The notes under the pieces are model-generated. The model was not told where the DNA came from and made no database searches. It worked only from the letters and a program-made list of their open reading frames with translations. The position numbers were made by a program, and so were the translations under genes. Positions 36,565-49,730 of a DNA stretch of 64,000 nt are shown here, piece after piece (positions within the stretch are counted from its first letter, which is position 1; the number at the start of each line of letters is the position of its first letter). The stretch comes from Cunninghamella blakesleeana (lineage: Eukaryota; Mucoromycota; Mucoromycetes; Mucorales; Cunninghamellaceae), in the NCBI GenBank assembly GCA_017871115.1, contig JAFCIZ010000008.1, positions 1,178,001 through 1,242,000 of the forward strand. The letters run 5' to 3'.

Positions 36565-37939
36565 ATGTCAAGTGAACAAGCTGTAACTACTACCAATGCT
36601 GGTGAAACTGCTCTTACTACTCAAGGACCTATAGAAACTTCTTTACAACCAGTTGTCCCTGAAACTGTTACAGAAACGGCCGTAGATCAAACTGCTATCA
36701 ATACTACTGAACCTGCTACTACAGTAGAAGAGCCTACCACTACTACTACTGAACCTCCTAAGGCTCCTGAAGAGGGTAAAGCATCTTCTCCTAGACAAGG
36801 CCCTGCTCATCTTTTAACAACTTTACCTAGCTTTTTAAAAAAACCTTTTGAAAAAAAACATGATGATGCATCTGCCCCTACTACTACTACAACTGCTGTT
36901 GCTGGTGAACATGCTGAACCTACTGAACAGCAAGCTGATCAGCAACAAACTGATAAATCTGAAAAACGCTTATCTCGTACTATTTTTGATTTATTTCATA
37001 AGGTAAATTATATTTATTTATTTTTATACTACTACGTATTTATCATCATCACCATTTATGAGCTATATAATATACTTATGGTATTTTTTTAATTATTATA
37101 TTTCATGATAATAGAAAGGTGCAAATAAACCAGAAGAAGGTACTACAAAAGATGAATCTACTACTCCAGCTGCAATAACTACTACTGAAAATGGTAAAAG
37201 AAAAAATAGGAAAAAAAAAAAAAGTACTTTTTCAGATCGGGAACTGTTTTATATTAAATATTTATTTATTTACATGATTTATTATTTATTTATTTTTATT
37301 TTTAAAACACAACAAATATTAGAACCAAGAGAAGAAGGTAACGTTTCCAAAGGTGGTGAACAAACCTCTTCAAAGGAACCTCTTATTGATCATCTTCGCC
37401 GTATTTTTATTCCTAAAAAATCAACTGAAGCGACAGTTGAAACATCAGATAATACTCCACATGCTGATGATACTCAAGCACCAGCAGCAACTACCAATGC
37501 AGTTGAATCAACATCACCTGCTGCTAATAAAGGTAAACAATATATATATGCCTGCACTCTATTATTTTAAGGAGTTGGAAGGAAAAATGGGAGGAAAAAA
37601 AATCTAACTCATGATATCCGTTACTATTATTTATATTTATATTTATATTTATATTTTTTTAAAATGATAGAAACTAAAACTGAAGAACAAAAAGCATCTT
37701 TAACCCGCCGATTTAGTAAATTGGCTCAAAACTGGACTCATAAATTAAAAGAACCAAAAAATGAAACGCCGGCAGCAACAACGACCGCAACTAATGAACC
37801 TGCTCGACAAGAAGAGCCTAAAGAAACAACCATTGCTCCTACTACCAATACTGAACCTCAACCAACAAATGAACCTAAACCTGCTACCGGAGATGGTCCT
37901 ATTATTAGTTCAACTCCCATTGTTCAAGCTTCTGCTTAA
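36565..37939 (+). CDS. Thr/Pro/Glu-rich disordered protein with repeated basic amphipathic segments
   Basis: There are four exons (36565-37002, 37115-37193, 37323-37532, 37671-37939) encoding 331 aa; all junctions close in frame. Most of the chain is TTTEPPKAPEE-like linker. Set in it are four short segments with the same plan, a hydrophobic/basic amphipathic stretch followed by Lys: LLTTLPSFLKKPFEKK, RLSRTIFDLFHKK, LIDHLRRIFIPKK and SLTRRFSKLAQNWTHKLK. I do not recognise the protein. There is no signal peptide or membrane segment. Repeated amphipathic basic segments in a disordered chain could bind membranes or a partner protein. Codon use is similar to well-expressed genes (GCT, ACT, GAA), so the protein may be abundant. 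It could be lineage-specific. Confidence 0.6.
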
Positions 37940-38084
37940 AGAAAATGATTAAAAAAGCAAAAGTTATTTTTTCTTTTTATACTTTATTACTCAAATCATT
38001 CTCTTTTTATTAACTATTTTCTTATTATTTTTTCTCAACTAATTATTTTTTTTTTATTATTATTATTATAATTATTATTATTGC

Positions 38085-38136
<52 letters not shown>

Positions 38137-38856
38137 GATATTGCTATTATTCATATTACTATTTACTATTTACTATTTTTTATTATATTTTATTCTTTGA
38201 AAAAAATCTTTCTTAATAATCATTTTAGTATTACTTCCTTTATTCTACTTTTTTTTTAGTATCTTTTTTAATAATAAACACCAAATAGTATTCATTTGAA
38301 CGCTTTTTTTTCGATAATCGATATGCAAAAGTTATATCATTTGTGTTACATATTGGAAAAAAGAAAACAAGTTTCCCTCCTTAACTCTAATTTTTTGAAT
38401 CATTCATTTATGATTTTTTCCTATATATACTTATTAGTATATCCAAAACCTTTATTATAGTACAATTTATATTGTTTATTTATTTATTTATTTTAAAAAA
38501 ATGTCATTTATTTATAAACTATTATCAACTACATATCAACAATAAAAAGAATCGTCATCGGAGAATGAAAAATGTCAATTTTATGCATCCTTTTTTTTTT
38601 GTTTTGTTTAAAGGGTAAGTAATATGTACATGTATTAAACATTCGAAATTATAATTTTAAAAGTTGCTTTATTCTTTTTTTTTTCCCATGAAATTTGTGT
38701 ATTAAAAAAATGATAAAGATACGAAAAAAAAGAATAATTTTTATAAAGATATTGCATCATTTTCTATAAGAACTGAAAAATAATAATAATGTACATCATC
38801 ATCATAATACACATTAATATATATAATCTATTTGTATAAAAAAATCTATAATTATA
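37940..38856. other. Intergenic with (TTA)n microsatellite
   Basis: Convergent spacer between the 331-aa protein gene and ArgRS. A long interrupted (TTA)n tract spans about 38055-38136. No gene is seen. Confidence 0.6.
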
Positions 38857-40366
38857 TTACATTTTATCTAAAGGACGAATGCCTAATAATGTTAAACCAT
38901 TTCTCATTGTTATTCTTGCAGCCCAAAATAATAACATTCTACTTTTTGCTAACTCTGGATCCACATCTTTAACTCTAAGCGTATGACTTGCAAGACCAGT
39001 AGCATGCGATAACTTGAATAAATAATTGACGATTGTGCATGGTTCTAATGTTTCAAATGAGGATTGAATAACTTCAGGAAAATATGAGATGGTTTGTATT
39101 AATTCATATGCCATAGGTTCTTGTAGTAATGAATAATCACATTGGTCAGTAACTGGTACTCCTGCGTTTCTTTCAATTCTATAATATATATATATATTCA
39201 AAATAATAATAAATAATAATCCTTCGCAACTTTTTTCACCTTTTTAAAATAGTATATATATTATCTACTTTCATTACCCGCATGAACGTGCATGAGCATA
39301 TTGTAATAAAACACCGGTATCTCCTCTTGCATCCGTCATTCGATCCCATGCAAATTGATAATTTTTATTTCGTTTCGACTTCATATCTTGAATAAAAATG
39401 GCACTAATACCCAATTGATCTGCAATATTTGTCATATTATTATTTTCCACATGATGAATACTGTTCTCTTCTTTTGTTTGCATGTAATCTAAAATAGTTA
39501 ATTGTGCCGTGTCTAATATATCTTGTAAAAAGACAGCTGTTCCTTGACGAGTTGACATTCCTTGAATCCGACCAAAGCTAGCATGTAAAAAAGGTGATGT
39601 TATTTTTGTTGCTGTAGAGTGGTGATGATGATTAGGTTTAAGCATTAGAGAAGCAATAGCAAATAGTTGTTGGAAATAACCTTGTTGTTCCATCCCAACC
39701 ACATAGATGGCTTTATCAAAATGATACATCTCCTTCCGCATTAATATACTAGCTAAATCACGTGTCATATAAAGTGAGGTTCCATCAGCTCGTTGAATAA
39801 TCACTGGATCCATATTGTAAGAAGAGAGATCGACTGCCAAAGCACCATCTTCCATTTTTTTTAATAACTTTTTCTTGTTTAATAGGTCATATACTTTTGG
39901 GATGTAATCATTCACTTGCGATTCCCCAGAATAGACTTCAAATTCGATATTTAATCTTTTATAAATGGTTTTATATGATTGAATGCTTAATTCGCGAAAT
40001 GTTTTCCATTGTGATAAAGCTATTGGATCACCTGTATAAATAAGTATATAATAGTAAAATACCAATAAATGAGAAAATAGACAAATGCGAGTTTAAAGAT
40101 TTATACATTTATACGTTTGTAAATTAATAGCTGATTCCAATTTACCTTCTTCCATCTGTTTAAAATAATCGTTGGCTTGCTTATCTATATTTGGGTCTAA
40201 TTTAGCATCTCGATTGATTTTCACGTAGACATCATATAAATGGTATATTGGGTTTGATTTTAATAATTGCTCATCACCATATTTTTTAAAACCAACGGCA
40301 AGTAATCCTATTATAATCACCATCGTGAAAATATTTATATACTCTTATTATGCTCTTCTTCACTGT

Positions 40367-40417
<51 letters not shown>

Positions 40418-41112
40418 GGTAGGTATGTGTGTATATATGCTATTTCATTAACCTAACTATTTACTTAAATATTACCATATTGCTTTCCCCAATCACCAAA
40501 ATAATTAATACCAATGACTTTATAACCCATTATTTCATGAATCCGTTTGATGAAATTGCCTAGAATTGTACTTCTTAAATGACCAGCATGAAAAGGTTTT
40601 GCTATATTTGGAGAACTATAGTCCATGACAACAACAGGTGAAGGTGTAGAAGAAGAATGTTTTATATCGGCCCATCCATACTTCTCTTTTTCTCGATAAA
40701 CTTGTTGCAATATATTTCGTGTAAAAGTTAATTGATTTACATGTATATATAAATTAGGTCCTTTAGCAAGTACTTGTTGAATATCATTATCAGGTTGAAT
40801 CTAATTTAGTGTATAATAATAAAAATATACTAAGTTAATATATATTTTCATACGTTTTTTCAAAAATAAATTTATATATATGTATATATGATTTTTTTTT
40901 ACTTGGCAAGCTACTCTTTCACACCAAGATACAGGATGTTGTATTTTCGAATCAGGGCCATAAGTTGCTAAAAGTTTAGGTATGGATAACGAAAACTGAC
41001 CTTCTTTTTGTTGTTTAGGTATACGCAATAATGGTAATAATTGTATATCTTTACATGATGTATATTTTGATAATTGCTTTGCAATAGAATGTTTTAATCT
41101 TAAAACGCTCAT
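38857..41112 (-). CDS. Arginyl-tRNA synthetase
   Basis: There are five exons (40903-41112, 40476-40800, 40107-40307, 39278-40031, 38857-39178) encoding 603 aa, close to yeast cytosolic ArgRS (607). It has an N-terminal Add-type region, then the class I catalytic core with MDYSSPNIAKPFHAGHLRST; HAGH at residues 141-144 is the HIGH motif. GINYFGDWGKQYGLLAVGF follows. The KMSKS-like loop is GMSTRQG, near residue 403. The anticodon-binding domain begins after YAHARSCGIERNAG and ends PLDKM. It charges tRNA-Arg with arginine using ATP. The C-terminal helices (VNYLFKLSHATGLA) include the family's anticodon-recognition surface. Whether it serves cytosol, mitochondria or both is not decided by the sequence; the N-terminus has several basic residues (MSVLRLKHSIAKQLSKYTS), so dual targeting is possible. 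Intron 2 holds a (TA)n tract. Confidence 0.94.
40370..40414. repeat. (TA)n microsatellite
   Basis: An uninterrupted TA dinucleotide run of about 45 bp inside ArgRS intron 2. Confidence 0.9.
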
Positions 41113-41330
41113 GGATAATATTTTTTAAATCCACGCATAAAAAAAAAATTAGAAAATGTAAAATGAAAAAGAGTTCATTTTTTATTTTGAATTTTAACCA
41201 CTATGCAATTTTGACATTGAAAAAATTGTCACGGCTAAAAAATTGAAATTCCGCTCGATTTTTTTATAATGAAATTTTTGGTCGGACGCTAGTTTTGTTC
41301 TTTCCTTTTATTTAAGTATATCAGTTTAAC
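41113..41330. promoter_or_regulatory. Divergent promoter, ArgRS (-) / RPS4 (+)
   Basis: Only 218 bp separate two divergent translation genes, so they share a promoter region. It contains ATTGTCACGGC (41225-41235) and AAATTCCGC (41246-41254); the latter 9-mer also occurs upstream of JJJ1. A pyrimidine stretch TTTGTTCTTTCCTTTTA precedes the RPS4 start. Confidence 0.6.
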
Positions 41331-42481
41331 ATGGTAATTAAGAATTTATACTTATAAAGAGAGGAATACTATGGATTTTTTTTATTATCAACGTATTGAA
41401 TCAATAAATGGATGGATTCGATAATGATATGGATATATTAAAAATACAAATGTATGAATTCAAATGGATGATGGATGGATGATCAAGTATATTGACCGAT
41501 AAATGCCTTTTTTTTTTAATTTTTTTTAAAAAAATGAATTTAATATAATAATAGGGTCGTGGTCCTAAGAAGCATATGAAACGTTTAGCAGCTCCTAAAC
41601 ACTGGATGTTGGATAAGCTTTTGGGCTCTTATGCTCCTAAGCCTAGCTCTGGTCCTCACAAGACTCGTGAATGTTTACCTTTGATTGTCTTCATCCGTAA
41701 TCGTCTTAAGTACGCTCTTAATGGTCGTGAAACCACCGCCATCTTAAAACAACGTTTAATCAAGGTTGACAACAAGGTCCGTACTGATTCTACTTTCCCT
41801 GCTGGTTTCATGGGTAAGTTTCATTTTTTTAAGATAAAGATTATATATATATATATATTGCATAGAGAATGTGATTTTTGTTTGAAGGGCTTGCTTTTAT
41901 TAATATTGATGATTCTATTATTTTATATATCTCTTAATATATATATAGATGTCATTTCCATTGAAAAGACTGGTGAAAACTTCCGTCTTGTTTATGATGT
42001 TAAGGGTCGTTTCGCTATTCACCGTATCACTGACGAAGAAGCTAAATACAAGCTTTGCAAAGTCCGTAAGGTCATGGTTGGTGCTAAGGGTATTCCTTAC
42101 ATTGTCACCCACGATGGTCGTACCATCCGTTACCCTGATCCTTTAATCAAGGTTAACGATGTTGTCCGTTTCGATATTGAAAACAACAAGATCCTTGACT
42201 TTGTTAAATTCGAAGTTGGTAACATTGTTATGGTTACTGGTGGTCGTAATATTGGTCGTGTTGGTACTATTGTTCACCGTGAACGTCACATTGGTGGTTT
42301 CGAAATTGTTCACATCAAAGATTCTTTAGATCGTACTTTCGCCACTCGTATCTCTAACGTGTTCGTTATTGGTCAAGGTAACAAGCCTTTCATTTCTCTT
42401 CCTAAGGGTAAGGGTATCAAGTTAACTATTGCTGAAGAACGTGATCGTAGACGTGCTGCTGCCGCTGCTGCTGCTCATTAA
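41331..42481 (+). CDS. RPS4: 40S ribosomal protein S4 (eS4)
   Basis: There are three exons (41331-41333, 41555-41813, 41949-42481) encoding 264 aa, the normal length. The first coding exon is the ATG alone; exon 2 begins [20 protein letters not shown], the conserved eS4 N-terminus. The S4 RNA-binding motif ([17 protein letters not shown]), the central eS4 domain ([20 protein letters not shown]) and a KOW segment ([20 protein letters not shown]) follow, ending in a run of Ala. eS4 is part of the small-subunit body. Residue 2 is Gly where most species have Ala, which is a mild change. Codon bias is strong. It is divergent from ArgRS. Confidence 0.97.
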
Positions 42482-43397
42482 ATTAAAACAATGGTTTTTT
42501 TCTAAATAAAATAAATAAAATTAATTTAGTTTAAAAAAAACTCAGTTGTTTTTTCATTTTGTTTTATTTTTTGGTTTAAAATAAAAAAAATTCTTTTTTA
42601 AAAAAAATAGCATAAAATAGGATTGTGGATATTATATTTAATCAAGTAGTTGATCATGTTGTGTTTTAAAAAACTCATAATTTTTTAAAAACTCGGAGTT
42701 CCAATATGCATTGAATTTTAAAATCTAACTCTTAAGCTAATTAACTATATTCATATACTGAATATGTTTTACTAAAATATATGAACAAAAAGCAGGTTAT
42801 TGCAATTAACGATTTGGTTTATTTAATCATTTGATGCCGATTAGCTTAAAAAAATAGAAAGGAAGAGAATAAAAAACAGAGTCCAATAGAATCAAGTATA
42901 AATTAAAATTAAATAAATCATTATTTTGTTTAAATAACGATAATATATATTAGTATCATAAAAAAAATAGAATCGTTTTTAATATATAGAGCCAATTAAT
43001 TATGACTGTGATAGCAAGTACATAAATTTCTATAAATTCAGCATTACAAATATTTATATATACATAAATCCACAATCAATTATTTCAAAAGTATATTTAA
43101 AGTATCATGTGTTCAGGTGTTTTGTAAATTGATTAGCGAATGTAAAGTTGTATTTTCCCATCTTTATTTAATTTCTAAATTAATATTATAAAATTTTTTT
43201 TTATTCTTCCTAAACTTGAGTATATAAGTATATAAAAATATGTATAGATGTTGTTATGGCCGATATTATAGATAAATTCACATTTTCCAATTAATATATT
43301 ATATTACATCATTAAAAAGTTTCTTTTTTTTAGAGTATAAAATATTAGAATGACTGATATTTTCATTTTGATTTTTTTTTTTTATTATTGTTATTTT

Positions 43398-43428
<31 letters not shown>

Positions 43429-43442
43429 TATATGTAAAACGA
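42482..43442. other. Intergenic, convergent RPS4 / sirtuin
   Basis: About 960 bp of AT-rich sequence with an AT dinucleotide run at about 43411-43434. No gene is seen. Confidence 0.5.
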
Positions 43443-44802
43443 TTATTTTGTTGGTGTTTTCCTCTTTGATGTTCTTTTCATTTTTTCTAATACGGAATCT
43501 CTTAGAGGAGTTGTGCAATTGTTGATTGATGATGACGATGATGATTTTTTAGTTGTAGTTTTTGTTATTTTAGTTATTGTAACTGTGGTACGTTTCCTTT
43601 TTCTAATGTTGGTATCAATATTTTCTTTATCTTCTTTTTCCATCGCTTCTTTTTCTAATTGACATTTGAGAGCTTCCGCTAAGCGAGATCTAGCGGCGGC
43701 CAGCGCTTTTGTATCAGCTAATTTTTCTTCAGTACGATGTACCCATTCATCTGTATCACTCATGACTTCGTAATCGAATACGGCATCCCATTCTTTTGTT
43801 GGTTTTGTTTTATTAATGAAGATAACACGGCCAGTACGTGGATGATTAGCATGGATAGATTTAGCGACTTGTTTAATATATTTTTTAAGTGCAGGGATTT
43901 TTAATGAAGTACCCATCACAATTAATAAATCAGGACGTCGTCGAAGATCAGCAGATTGTATCTGACCGATGGATTCTCCTTCGGGATGTTCTTCGTTATA
44001 AAGTACAACAGCAGGTCTTAGAGTGCCCATGGCTAAGGATCGTTTCCCTAAACGTTGACGTTCATTATCATTGGTTTCGCATCGTGGACAACAAGGTGGT
44101 TCACCTGAAAGAAATTGATCTTGGTAATCGTCAGAAAAATCATATTTGCTGGAGCAAAGAGTACATTGAACTTTATTCATGGTACCATGAAGTTGAACCA
44201 CTGGTAAGTCTAAATTTTCTTCTAAACAATCAATATTTTGTGTATAGCATCGTAATAGGTGGCCTTTTTCTTTCATAGAATGAATAAATGTATGTGTTGG
44301 TGTTGGTTGTGCTGAAGACATTAATTTTTTAAGTTCTGCCATAAAGGTGTAGAAGCATCGAGTTTGATTTTCGTCTTTAAATAATGTCGCATCAAATAAT
44401 TCTTTACCGCGTAATACTGCATCAGGGTGTTTTTCTTTTACAAGATTATAAAGTCCATCTGAAGAACGAAAATCCTAGATTATCATATTATGATAAGAAA
44501 TACAAAAATGAAAACGAAAACAATATTAATTTATTTAATTAATTATGTATATTTAAAAAAACACACATACACTATTGCTATTATTTTTGTTTTTATTATT
44601 ATTGTTATTATCAAAGAGTAATACAATATATATTTCAGGCCCAAGCAATTTGATTAAAACTTACAGGAATTCCGCTATTGCAAGATATACCAGCCCCCGT
44701 AATAACCATTATACGTCTACTACGAGCTATACAAGCAGCAACTTCACCAACATATGGATCAATTACTTCTTGTGGATCAGTCATAGAGAATCTAACTTTC
44801 AT
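43443..44802 (-). CDS. Sir2-family NAD-dependent deacetylase, Hst3/Hst4-like
   Basis: There are two exons (44665-44802, 43443-44474) encoding 389 aa. The intron falls inside the cofactor motif, which reads ITGAGISCNSGIPDFRSSDGLY after splicing. TQNIDCLEENL and VVQLHGT give the catalytic His142. A zinc site uses C150, C153, C175 and C178. The Rossmann end motifs are VMGTSLKIP and FINKT. The RGKELFDATLF segment and overall order fit the Hst3/Hst4 class, which removes acetyl groups from histone H3 Lys56 in fungi. The C-terminus is Lys/Arg/Thr-rich (NIRKRKRTTVT, KRTSKRKTP), consistent with a nuclear localisation signal. The start at 44802 is chosen as the first ATG in frame; a second Met seven codons on is possible. 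Confidence 0.9.
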
Positions 44803-47019
44803 AATACTGTAATATATATATTAATGTATATATATATGTATGTGTGTGTTTGTATTTAATAAATGAAGACAATAATATTATGTATATAAAGGAATGTATA
44901 TTTATTAAATAGATGAAAAAAATATGTATAAATATATATATTAAAATAAAAATAAAAAAAACGAAATGGAAAGAAAAGGAGTTTAAAGAAAAAAATGAAA
45001 AATAATATTCTAAAAAAATGCATACCAACCAATCAAAAATGAAAATAATCAAAGGTAGTATAAAATTTTTTTTTCATATGACTTGTTTTTATACACTTTA
45101 CTCCATATTATAATGAAATAAATAAAATAAAATTATAACAATTAAAATAATAATAATAATAATAAATTGATCGATATGATATTCATATTATTAATTATCT
45201 TTAATAAAAAAAAAAGGATAGAATTATTTATTCTGGCCAAGCTGATTATCTTATTTTTTAAAAAAAATAATAATATGTATATAAAAAGCAAATGGGATGA
45301 TAATCATTGGAGTAGACGACAAGAACAAACGCATCTTTTTTTTGTAAAAAAATATAAACTCAGTTGTAAGTTCTGGCCAAAAGATTATTTTATCTTTTTT
45401 TTTTTTTTGCTCCATCTTTCTCACACACACTATTTTCCTATACGCACTGTTTTTTAAATATAAATTAATTCTTTATTTTATTATTGTTGTTTATTATTTT
45501 TATCATGATGTTTGTAAAAATTAAAAATAAAATAAAATAAAATAAAATATTTGTTTAAAATAGTAAAAATTAAACTGCTAATATGTTACGAAAAAAGAAG
45601 CCACTTATTAAAGAATGACAATATTATATAGACAACAGTACGATTATCATTGCTTGGTATATTCAGCAATTTCTTTTATCATTTTGCGTTTTATTTTAGT
45701 ATCTCTAATCATGTTAAGTTCACTTTTTCAATTAGTTTATATAAAACAGTATACTACTTGTTTATAAAAAATAAACTGATTTATTGATATTAAGTAAAGA
45801 CCAAAAATGTAACAAGATCTTCATTATTTTTGTAAGGATTGTTTATAAAGCATGATATGGTTTATATTGTAGATTAAAATTTATACTATTATGCAAAAAT
45901 CATATCAGTTTCTGAAAAAAATGGGTTCAAAGACCGCACCATTAACGTTCGAAAAAACAAACAATTCCAAACTATTTATATTAATCTAAAACATGTTTAT
46001 AAAGAGAACTAGAAACTAAAACTTGGTTGGTTAAAAAATGATCAACGAAGTAAAGTTATTTTTTAAAAAAGCTAATTTGCTATAATAAAAATTTACAAAA
46101 TAAATACAAATTTATAAAACATTGATAGTCTTATACAAGAAGTTATATAAAGGGGTATTGGCTATTGTATCCAATATCATTGGATTTTGCTACTAATTTA
46201 TTCCCAGATTTACTATTTCTATTGAGTTTTTCGATTGTTCGACTGTATTCAAAATTATATCCTAAAAAAGAAAGAAAGAAAAGGAATAAAAAGAATTGTA
46301 ATGATTAGTTATAAATATATTAAATTTACCGATATATATATATACCAAGAATCTTTAAATTTTAAAAAAAATAAATATAAAGACAGGGAGGAAAACTTTC
46401 TATAAAACCACGTACTTTTACTATAGTCAACTAGGGCATTTGATATACATCTTCATATTTTAGTTCCGTTAATATACCACAGGCATGAGGGTATTCTATA
46501 CCAGAATGGATTGAAGTATTAAAGATTTATTTTATCTTTTTTGCTATTTTTAAAAAGTCTACTATATAGTCATTATTTCTCTTAAGCTCAACATTTTAAT
46601 CCCAAGACTCCAAGTTGTTGCTTTTTATTTTTCATAAATTTGTTCCTACAGTCTAATTAGGCATATAGATTTTTGTTTTCATGAATATTAAAAATGTTGA
46701 ATCAAGTGTGTCAAAGTATAAATTATGGTGTTAATTAAAATACTATTGATAATATTTTTGACGTATATTTTCTCAAATTAATTTAAATATTAAAATAAAG
46801 TAAAATAGCAATAAACAATAAGCAAAACGTATAATAAAAAAAGAATAAAAATAAGATCAAATATTTCCTATTCTTGGTAAAAAACAACTATAGTTGTAGC
46901 AATTTCAAACTCCACTTTCTTGCGGAATTCAAAAAAAAAGTAATTAAAAAAAAAAAACTTCCCTTTCTTTTTTCTTTTTCTTTTTTACAGTTATTTACAA
47001 AGGAAATGTGTATTTGGAA
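44803..47019. other. Intergenic between divergent sirtuin and CUE-Smr genes
   Basis: About 2.2 kb, AT-rich, with no convincing gene. GCGGAATT at 46922-46929 lies about 90 bp before the CUE-Smr start and resembles elements upstream of JJJ1 and RPS4. A 96-codon open frame starting near 45167 is homopolymer-rich and is not called. Confidence 0.5.
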
Positions 47020-49108
47020 ATGGGTAGACTTCAAGATAATCAGTATATTACATTTAAAAAAAGCAAGAAATCGGATAAAAATGACCTAGAAAAAAAAAGA
47101 GATCTCTTATATGTAAAGAAATTAAGTAAAAATGAATATATATATACTTCATGCTATACTATTTTTTAATTTTTTTTTTTTTTGACTTGTATATTTTAAA
47201 AACACTCTTTATTAGCAACAATTTTGTCCTCCTCTTGATTCCTCACTTATTGAAACCATTTGGACTGATAGCTTTAATTATAATCAATCTTATGCCATTT
47301 TAAAGGAACTTGCTCAAGAAACAGACAATGCATTGAATGCTGAACTAGAGCATTCTCAATCACAATTTGAAAAATTAGGTTTAAATACAAATGATAATGA
47401 TCTAGACATTGATGAACAAGAAGATACTTACTCTCTTGATGACTCTACTGAAAATAATGATGGTAGTAATGATAATAAAAATGATCATGGGTCAATAGCA
47501 ACAACATCCACCTTTGGCAGTGAAAATACAGCATCAACACTAACAACTCAATCATCTACTAGTTATGACAACCCTGAACTACGTGATGATGTAGAGTTTT
47601 TATCAACATGTTTTCCAAATTTAGATCATCAACAGCTAATAGATATTCTACAATCAAATAATAACGATGTGGAAAAAGCTACGGATATCTTATTGAATAC
47701 AGCCTTTTTAGATACAGATGAAGGCGCAGACTTGACATCTTTAGCAGATGACGATGATATATTATTTTATGGAACCAAGAAAAAGAATAAATCACCAAAA
47801 GATAAAAAAAACACTAATAATAATAACAATAAAAAAGGAAAACAAGTAATATGGACATCAAGGAACACCGACCATCAACAACAGCGGCAACAACAACGTG
47901 ATACAAACTATGATCATGAGTCATCAGCATGGGCCACTTTACCATTTAATTACTGGCATCAATATGATGATACAGTGGGTAAAATCCATCAAATATTCCC
48001 AACCATTCCAAAATTCACCATTCATGGATGTGTTCAACGATGTAAAGGGAATACCATTGCATCCGTTATTTCTGTCATGTCAAAACATCCTGATGCCCAA
48101 CCAATCTTACATTGGCAATTGGCAAGTAATTTAGATCAGGTAGAACAAGGGATTAAACTTGGTTTGGTTGACCGAACTCCTGAGGAAATTAAACGAATTG
48201 CTATTGGCGTAGTGGTTAATAGTGCAAGTAAATATGATGTGAATCAAATGATAAAACAAGGGGTAGATTTTGCTTTAACTTTTGAAAAAGAGCAAAAAGA
48301 ATTGGCGAATAGAATAGAATTAATGAAAAATAGAATGAATCATTATAATAATCAAAATTCATCATCATCCAGTACAAACAACGACATGCCAGTTATACCT
48401 GATTATCTTTTAATAAATAATCAGCAAGTTTATACAGAGGAAGATCCTGAATTATGTAGAATGGTTGCAATGGATTTAATACTTCATAGAAATGAATTAT
48501 TTCAAAAAGCCGCAGATTCTTATCGTCAAGCTAGAAATAATAAAAATGGGGAACGAGGTATTGCTTTTTTTTATTCTGATGAGGCTCGCCAGTTAGATAA
48601 GAAAGCGAAAGAATGGAATATGCGTGCTGCAAGGGCTTACATAAGAGAAAAAAGGTAACATATAAATGTATATATATATTACGATATTTATGAATAAAGT
48701 TATATATCAACTTTTTTTTTTATTATTATTCTTTTTTTAGGTTAGTACAAAACGATGATCATTTGATAGATTTGCACGGTTTAACTGTACAAGAAGCTCA
48801 AGTTTTGGTAAAAGAAGGTCTTACACAATGGTGGTCAAGAAGTCAAATACAAAAAGGTATGTATTTTTATTTTGATAAATAAATAAAACCGATGAAATAC
48901 ATAAAACAAAATATTTATTCACCTTATTTTTCTGTCTGTAGCTCGAAGAAAAATACAACCATTACGTATTGTCACAGGAGTTGGGACACATTCAGACCGT
49001 GGACGAGCACGATTATTACCAAGTATCCAAAGTTTGTTAAAAAGAGGAGGTTGGCGATATGAAGTACCTAATCCTGGTTGCTTTATTGTTAAAGGTGTAA
49101 CATCGTGA
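47020..49108 (+). CDS. CUE - DUF1771 - Smr domain protein (Cue2-like)
   Basis: There are four exons (47020-47112, 47216-48654, 48741-48856, 48942-49108) encoding 604 aa. I place the start at MGRLQDNQYITFKKSKKSDK because it splices in phase onto QQFCPPLDSSLIETIW. An acidic linker is followed by a CUE domain (LRDDVEFLSTCFPNLDHQQL, with the FP and LL-type ubiquitin-contact positions). The helical DUF1771 (AADSYRQARNNKNGERGIA, DEARQLDKKAKEWNMRAA) leads into the Smr domain: IDLHGLTVQEA, then VTGVGTHSDRGRARLLP and a GWRYEVPNPGCFIV end. The DLHGL Asp and the TGxGxHS loop are those of active Smr nucleases. Yeast Cue2, of like design, cuts mRNA at collided ribosomes in no-go decay; that role here is inferred. 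The central Trp-rich segment is not recognised. Confidence 0.85.
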
Positions 49109-49730
49109 AAAAAATAAAGTAAAAAATATCCTAAATATATATTTATTTGTACTTTGTTTTATTTATTACTGTTCATTATTTCATTTTGAAATGAGTAAGA
49201 TGAGTAAAGTTTTTGTAAATTAGTCATTTTATATCCATAAGAGAAAAAAAAAAATTGATCTCCATTAGAAATCCATTTTATGACCATTTTGATCTTTATT
49301 TATATAATGATTTTCATTTACCAAAGAAGGATGGATAAAGCTAATAATAGCCATTACTGATAGGCTAAAAACCTTAAATTTACAATAATGTATTAAAATA
49401 TCACTTGATCTTTAATAAATTAAAAACAAATTCATGCATATATAATTTTAGATATTCGTTATATTTTATTGTTATAATTATTATCATTATTTATTAAATA
49501 GCAATTCAAACTGTTAAGAGAAGAATAAAAAAAATAAAAAATATACAATGAATGAAATATTTTGGAAATAATATATATGAATAAATAAATAAAAGAAAAG
49601 CGCAAGTGGTCGAGAGAAAAATAAAAAAATAAAAAAAATAAAAATACGTAAAAGTAATAATAACAAGAACAATATTAACAATGATGATAATAGAATTTAT
49701 CAATTATATTTTATATTATACATACATACA
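49109..49730. other. Intergenic, convergent CUE-Smr / Crz1-like
   Basis: About 620 bp, AT-rich, with no gene. It should carry the 3' ends of both flanking genes. Confidence 0.5.

Noticed and set aside
45167..45457. 96-codon plus-strand frame with a KWDDNHWSRRQEQTH segment
   Set aside because: The short central segment is less repetitive, but it is flanked by homopolymer-coded Phe/Lys runs and no splice partner was found.
46874..47089. 71-codon frame before the CUE-Smr gene
   Set aside because: It overlaps the chosen first exon in another frame; the frame starting at 47020 is the one that splices in phase onto the conserved QQFCPPLDSS segment.
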